Below, one piece after another: positions 60,378-64,000 of a stretch of DNA of 64,000 bases (position 1 is the first letter of the stretch; every line of letters starts with the position of its first letter). The notes under the pieces were generated by a model that did not search any database, was not told the DNA's origin, and was given only the letters and a program-made list of their open reading frames with translations. The position numbers and the translations under genes are program-made. Origin of the DNA: UBA2279 sp041595875 (GTDB taxonomy: Bacteria; Actinomycetota; Coriobacteriia; Anaerosomatales; Anaerosomataceae). The stretch lies in NCBI GenBank assembly GCA_041595875.1, contig JBFHJN010000004.1, positions 1-64,000 on the forward strand, written 5' to 3'.

Positions 60378-61292
60378 ATGGAAATCACCGCTTCCATGGT
60401 GAAGGATCTGCGCGCCACGACGGGTGCAGGCATGATGGATTGCAAGAAGGCGCTTGCTGAGTCGGATGGCGACATGCAGGCAGCTGTCGACATCCTGCGC
60501 ACCAAGGGTCTTGCAGACCTCGCCAAGAAAGCCGGCCGGGCCACGCATGAGGGCATCATCGGCTCCTATATCAGCGAGGATCTACGCTCGGGCGCTATCG
60601 TCGAAGTCAACTGTGAGACCGACTTCGTCGCACGCAACGACGGCTTCAAGTCGTTCGTGACCTCCATAGCCAAGCACGTCGTGGAGGCTGCACCGGCCGA
60701 TGCCGACGCGCTTCTCGGCCAGCCGTATGTCGAGCGTGAAGAGATCACAGTCGAGCAGTATCTGGGCGAGAACGTCGCCAAGATCGGCGAGAACATGGTC
60801 ATCCCGCGCCTTACGCGCTTCGAGCTGACGTCTGATCACGGCGCCATCGCCGCGTATATCCACGGCGTAGGCAACATCGGTGTCCTTGTAGAAGTCGCCA
60901 CGGGCACCGCCGATGCCGCCGCCTCTGCCGAGGTCGGCACATTCGTGCGTGACGTCGCGATGCAGATCGCCGCAGCCGCGCCGATCTCACTGACATCCGA
61001 GGACGTGCCTGCCGATGTCGTCAAGCACGAGATGTCCATCTACATGGCGCAGGCTGCCGAGACCGGCAAGCCCGAGCCCATTCAGGCCAAGATCGCCGAA
61101 GGCCGGATGCAGAAGTTCTACAAGGAGGTCTGCCTTCTTGAGCAGGTCTTCGTCAAAGACCCGGACATCACCGTTGCCCAGCTGACCAAGAAGGTCGCTA
61201 CCGCTGTTGGCACCGACGTCTCGATCTCGCGTTTCGAGAGGTTCGTTCTCGGGGAGACCAACCCCGAGGCCAAGCCTCCGTCGTGCGGCTAA
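60378..61292 (+). CDS. tsf: Elongation factor Ts
   Basis: Nucleotide exchange factor of EF-Tu. Seen: 304 residues from ATG 60378 with AAGGAGGA upstream. N-terminal UBA-like domain with TGAGMMDCKKAL; EF-Tu contact and core: GSYISEDLRSGAIVEVNCET, DFVARND. C-terminal module with EGRMQKFYKEVCLLEQ and FERFVLGE. Ends in a strong terminator. Confidence 0.97.
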   Translation: MEITASMVKDLRATTGAGMMDCKKALAESDGDMQAAVDILRTKGLADLAKKAGRATHEGIIGSYISEDLRSGAIVEVNCETDFVARNDGFKSFVTSIAKHVVEAAPADADALLGQPYVEREEITVEQYLGENVAKIGENMVIPRLTRFELTSDHGAIAAYIHGVGNIGVLVEVATGTADAAASAEVGTFVRDVAMQIAAAAPISLTSEDVPADVVKHEMSIYMAQAAETGKPEPIQAKIAEGRMQKFYKEVCLLEQVFVKDPDITVAQLTKKVATAVGTDVSISRFERFVLGETNPEAKPPSCG

Positions 61293-61305
61293 CGTTTCAG
61301 GAACG

Positions 61306-61337
61306 AAAGGGGCGACGCGCACGCGTCGCCCCTTTTT
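61306..61337 (+). terminator. Rho-independent terminator after tsf
   Basis: AAAGGGGCGACGCG pairs with CGCGTCGCCCCTTT and runs into TTTTT, 13 nt after the tsf stop. The best intrinsic terminator in the window; it separates rpsB-tsf from pyrH-frr-uppS-cdsA. Confidence 0.93.
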
Positions 61338-61397
61338 AGATTAGAATGCACCTCGGGGTCACGAAGACCTGTTTGCAGTCAGACACGAGGGAGGATC

Positions 61398-62123
61398 ATG
61401 ACCGACTACCGCTACAAGCGCGTGCTGCTCAAGCTCTCCGGCGAAGCCTTGATGGGTGATGCTGGATACGGGATCGATCCTAAAGTGATCAACGCTTTGG
61501 CCGGACAGATAAAGACCGTCCACGACGACGGGGTCGAGATAGCCATAGTGGTTGGAGGCGGCAACATCTTCAGGGGAGTCGCCGCGTCAGCTTCAGGAAT
61601 GGACCGCGCGCAGGCGGATTACATCGGCATGCTCGCCACGGTCATGAACTCGCTTGCTCTCCAGGATGTCCTTGAGAAGCACGACGTCTATACGCGGGTC
61701 ATGAGCGCGATCGAGATGAAGGATGTCGCCGAGCCCTACATCCGTCGCCGGGCGATCCGTCATCTGGAAAAGGGGAGACTCACCATCTTCGCCGCAGGCA
61801 CAGGGAATCCCTATTTCACGACGGACACCACCGCAGCCCTTCGGGCGCTGGAGATCGGTGCGGAATGCATCATGAAGGCGACCAAGGTAGACGGCGTATA
61901 CGATTCAGATCCCAAGAAGAACCCGGAAGCCGTCAAGTTCGACGAGCTGACCTACATCGATGTTCTCAACCGCGGCCTTGCCGTGATGGACAACACCGCT
62001 ATCTCACTGTCTATGGATAACCAGCTGCCGATCATCGTCTTCAACATGGAGCGCGAAGGTAACATCGTCCGCGCGCTGATGGGCGACAAGGTCGGCACCA
62101 TCGTTAGAGGAGGGAACCGATGA
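61398..62123 (+). CDS. pyrH: UMP kinase
   Basis: Phosphorylates UMP to UDP. Seen: 241 residues from ATG 61398 with GGGAGGA upstream. Amino-acid-kinase fold: RVLLKLSGEALMGD, VVGGGNIFRG, MDRAQADYIGMLATVMNSLA, FAAGTGNPYFTTDT and MKATKVDGVYDSDP. A TTAGAAT box (61341-61347) right after the tsf terminator may be its -10. Overlaps frr by 4 nt. Confidence 0.96.
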   Translation: MTDYRYKRVLLKLSGEALMGDAGYGIDPKVINALAGQIKTVHDDGVEIAIVVGGGNIFRGVAASASGMDRAQADYIGMLATVMNSLALQDVLEKHDVYTRVMSAIEMKDVAEPYIRRRAIRHLEKGRLTIFAAGTGNPYFTTDTTAALRALEIGAECIMKATKVDGVYDSDPKKNPEAVKFDELTYIDVLNRGLAVMDNTAISLSMDNQLPIIVFNMEREGNIVRALMGDKVGTIVRGGNR

Positions 62124-62677
62124 CCCAGCACGATCTTGCAGATGCGAAAGACAGGATGTCTCGAGCGGTCGCCTCACTCGGTCACGAGTTCGCAGGCGTC
62201 CGCACCGGACGGGCCTCGGGTTCGATATTCGAGAAGATCTCGGTCGAATACTACGGCGTCCCTACACCGATGCTGCAGATTGCCAGCGTCAGCTCACCCG
62301 AGGCGCAACTGCTGGTCATCAGCCCTTACGACAAGTCGGCCATGCCCGCCATCGAGAAGGCGATCCTTGCATCCGACCTCGGACTCAATCCCAGCAACGA
62401 CGGCAACGTGATCCGCGTGCCTTTCCCACCTCTTACCGAGGAGCGGCGCAAGGACCTCGTCAAGCTGTGCAAGCAGTACGCCGAGGAAGCCCGCGTGGCC
62501 ATCCGGAACATCCGCAGGGACTCCAACGAGTACTTCAAGAACCAGGAGAAGGAACACGAGATCTCCCAAGACGACCTGCATCGCCTTGAAGCGGACGTCC
62601 AGAAGACCACTGATTCCTTCATCGCGGACATCGATGAACTGCTCAAGCGCAAAGAGCAGGAGATCATGGAGGTCTAA
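62120..62677 (+). CDS. frr: Ribosome recycling factor
   Basis: Splits post-termination ribosomes with EF-G. Seen: 185 residues from ATG 62120, coupled to pyrH. Landmarks: VRTGRASGSIFEKISVEYYG, PYDKSAMPAIEKAILASDLG, NPSNDGNVIRVPFPPLTEERR and RNIRRDSNE. Normal length. Confidence 0.97.
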   Translation: MTQHDLADAKDRMSRAVASLGHEFAGVRTGRASGSIFEKISVEYYGVPTPMLQIASVSSPEAQLLVISPYDKSAMPAIEKAILASDLGLNPSNDGNVIRVPFPPLTEERRKDLVKLCKQYAEEARVAIRNIRRDSNEYFKNQEKEHEISQDDLHRLEADVQKTTDSFIADIDELLKRKEQEIMEV

Positions 62678-62683
62678 CGCTCC

Positions 62684-63460
62684 ATGGCACCTACAGAGTC
62701 TTCACGCCTGGAGTTCTTCTCCTCCAAGCGAGAGCGTGAGCTCCTCGCGCAGTTCGACGCGCAGTCTGTCCCGCATCACATCGCGGTCATCATGGATGGG
62801 AATGGGCGCTGGGCGTCTCGGAAAGGGCTGCCCCGGATAGCAGGCCATCGCGCGGGCGCGAAAGCGATAAGAGAGGCCATCGCCGCGTCGATCGAGCTTG
62901 GCGTCGATGTCTTGACGCTGTACTCGTTCAGCTCGGAGAACTGGCGGCGCCCTGCCGAGGAGGTCGGCGGGCTGATGCGTCTGTTCGTCGAGGTGCTGGA
63001 GCGGGAGCTAGGCAATCTCCAGAAGCAAGGGGTGCGGGTGAAGGTCGTCGGTCGCGCCGACGGGATGCCCGAGGACACGATGGCCGCGTTCCGTCGCACG
63101 GAGCTCAGCACCGCCGACAACGATATTCTGACCCTCGCCGTGGCCCTCAACTACGGAGGCCGGATCGAGCTGGTGGACGCAGCAAAGGCCATCGCCCGTG
63201 ATGTCGCATCCGGGGCGCTTGACCCCGAAGACGTCGACGAAGACGCGATCGCGAGCCGGCTGTATACCAGCGATCTACCGGATCCTGATCTGGTGATACG
63301 CACCAGCGGCGAGATGCGGATATCGAACTTCTTGCTCTGGCAGATCGCCTACAGCGAACTGTGGGTGAGCTCGGTGCTGTGGCCGGACTTCAAACGATAC
63401 GACCTGTTGCGAGCCGTAGTGGACTATCAGAAACGTGCACGCCGATTCGGAGGACGCTGA
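62684..63460 (+). CDS. uppS: Undecaprenyl diphosphate synthase
   Basis: Cis-prenyltransferase that makes the lipid carrier for cell-wall synthesis. Seen: 258 residues, 6 nt after frr. Catalytic Asp38 in IAVIMDGNGRWASRKGLPR, LTLYSFSSENWRRP, TLAVALNYGGR and the C-terminal DLVIRTSGEMRISNFLLWQ..YSELWV. Shares one base with the cdsA start. Confidence 0.96.
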   Translation: MAPTESSRLEFFSSKRERELLAQFDAQSVPHHIAVIMDGNGRWASRKGLPRIAGHRAGAKAIREAIAASIELGVDVLTLYSFSSENWRRPAEEVGGLMRLFVEVLERELGNLQKQGVRVKVVGRADGMPEDTMAAFRRTELSTADNDILTLAVALNYGGRIELVDAAKAIARDVASGALDPEDVDEDAIASRLYTSDLPDPDLVIRTSGEMRISNFLLWQIAYSELWVSSVLWPDFKRYDLLRAVVDYQKRARRFGGR

Positions 63461-64000
63461 TGGCCGTACCCCCAAAGGCCGAGAAAGGACTGTCGGCGCT
63501 GCTCGTACGCACCGGGACCGCAGCCCTTATCGGCGCCGCATTCCTTGCGGCCATCTTGTTCGGGAAGCCCATGGGTCTCGCGGTGCTGATCTCAGTGGTC
63601 GCCACCTTCGCGGTCGCCGAGTTCTTCGCGATGTCGCGTCGTGAGCGACGGCTCCCCAATGAGCTGTTCGGGTGGGCAGCTGTAGCGGCCATGCCCTTCT
63701 CGGCGGCCGCTTTTGGCGCGTTCGGACTCACCGCGGTGGTCAGCATCCTTGTCATCGCTTCACTTCTTTGGCACCTGTTGTTCAGGCAGGTCCGCACCAC
63801 GGACACGGCCATCACGGTGTTCGGCGCGGTCTACGTCGGCTTCACGTTGTCGCACTTCGTCTTGATCCGGCAGCTGGATGCGGGCACGGTCCTCGCGCTG
63901 GCCACGATCTTCAGCGTATGGGCCAACGACGTGTTCGCGTATCTGGTGGGCTCCGCTGTGGGTCACCATAAGATGGCGCCGCGAATATCTCCCAACAAGT
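63460..64000 (+). CDS. cdsA: Phosphatidate cytidylyltransferase, partial
   Basis: Makes CDP-diacylglycerol from phosphatidate. Seen: 180 residues; the gene runs off the right edge. ATG overlaps the uppS stop (TGATG). At least five hydrophobic segments (for example TAALIGAAFLAAILFG, VLISVVATFAVAEFF and VVSILVIASLLWHLL). The conserved FSVWANDVFAYLVGSAVG then HKMAPRISPNK marks the start of the CdsA catalytic signature; the rest lies outside the window. Confidence 0.93.
   Translation, partial: MAVPPKAEKGLSALLVRTGTAALIGAAFLAAILFGKPMGLAVLISVVATFAVAEFFAMSRRERRLPNELFGWAAVAAMPFSAAAFGAFGLTAVVSILVIASLLWHLLFRQVRTTDTAITVFGAVYVGFTLSHFVLIRQLDAGTVLALATIFSVWANDVFAYLVGSAVGHHKMAPRISPNK

Noticed and set aside
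1..64000. tmRNA, 4.5S RNA, 5S/16S/23S rRNA, insertion sequences, toxin-antitoxin or defence genes
   Set aside because: Looked for while reading; nothing convincing was found. Small RNAs without strong signatures could be missed.

Overview
This window is a gene-dense, high-GC bacterial chromosome segment carrying almost only housekeeping genes. Both ends cut a gene: a DEDDh exonuclease/UvrC-like gene on the left and cdsA on the right. The lineage looks like Actinomycetota, probably Coriobacteriia or a close relative; this is inferred from gene content, not proven. Supporting points are the DnaQ-like exonuclease fused to a UvrC-like nuclease, the order coaD - DivIVA/SepIVA-like coiled coil - DUF177 - rpmF - (lipid genes) - rnc - smc - ftsY (similar to mycobacteria), and a WhiG/FliA-type sigma factor. 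These are mixed with Firmicute-like traits: FabK enoyl reductase, FakA/FakB fatty acid kinase, Asp23, an S-box and several type I signal peptidases. No transposon, prophage, CRISPR array or resistance island was seen.

Layout. 1-4.6 kb: exonuclease gene, an unrecognised acidic protein with a perfect 4 x 30-bp repeat and a C-terminal Cys4 motif, and a fused I/D-type metal chelatase ATPase. 4.6-8.9 kb (minus strand): RNase P RNA, glnS, tRNA-Glu(CUC), tRNA-Gln(CUG), gltX and a PsiE-family membrane protein; the two tRNAs have their own promoter and terminator between the two synthetases. 9-17.2 kb: S-box riboswitch and metK, priA, def-fmt-rsmB, glpX, fmdB-like. 17.3-22.8 kb: a PASTA protein with a degenerate amidase domain, an M23 peptidase, a TPP riboswitch with thiT-thiN, and a GAF-GAF-HD-GYP protein. 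22.8-30.5 kb: rpmB (minus), asp23-fakA-fakB-recG-rsmD-coaD, the SepIVA-like gene, yceD, rpmF. 30.5-41 kb: ADP-forming acyl-CoA synthetase, a DRTGG protein, then plsX-fabH-fabK-fabD-fabG-acpP-second FabK-like-fabF. 41-52.8 kb: rnc-smc-ftsY-lepB-ffh, rpsP-khpA-rimM-trmD-lepB, rplS-lepB-rnhB. 52.8-59.3 kb: yraN-comM-dprA-trmFO-xerC-whiG and a REC/zinc-ribbon regulator. 59.5-64 kb: rpsB-tsf, then pyrH-frr-uppS-cdsA.

How the genes work together. Fatty acid salvage (FakA/FakB to acyl-phosphate) and de novo synthesis (FabH, FabD, FabG, FabF, FabK) meet at PlsX. FtsY, Ffh and three signal peptidases cover co-translational export. The competence/recombination genes comM and dprA sit beside xerC. Many genes are translationally coupled by ATGA/GTGA overlaps, and GTG or TTG starts are common.

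Nothing here is a clear-cut new system. The best leads are: (1) the neighbouring pair of an apparently dead, membrane-anchored PASTA-amidase and an intact coiled-coil M23 peptidase, the reverse of the usual EnvC/AmiC logic; (2) the acidic repeat/Cys4 protein; (3) the response regulator whose output is a zinc ribbon; (4) two riboswitches whose switching partners can be read from the sequence; (5) a second FabK-like flavoprotein with a Cys4 tail inside the fatty acid cluster. Only sequence reading was possible; no searches or structure predictions were run.
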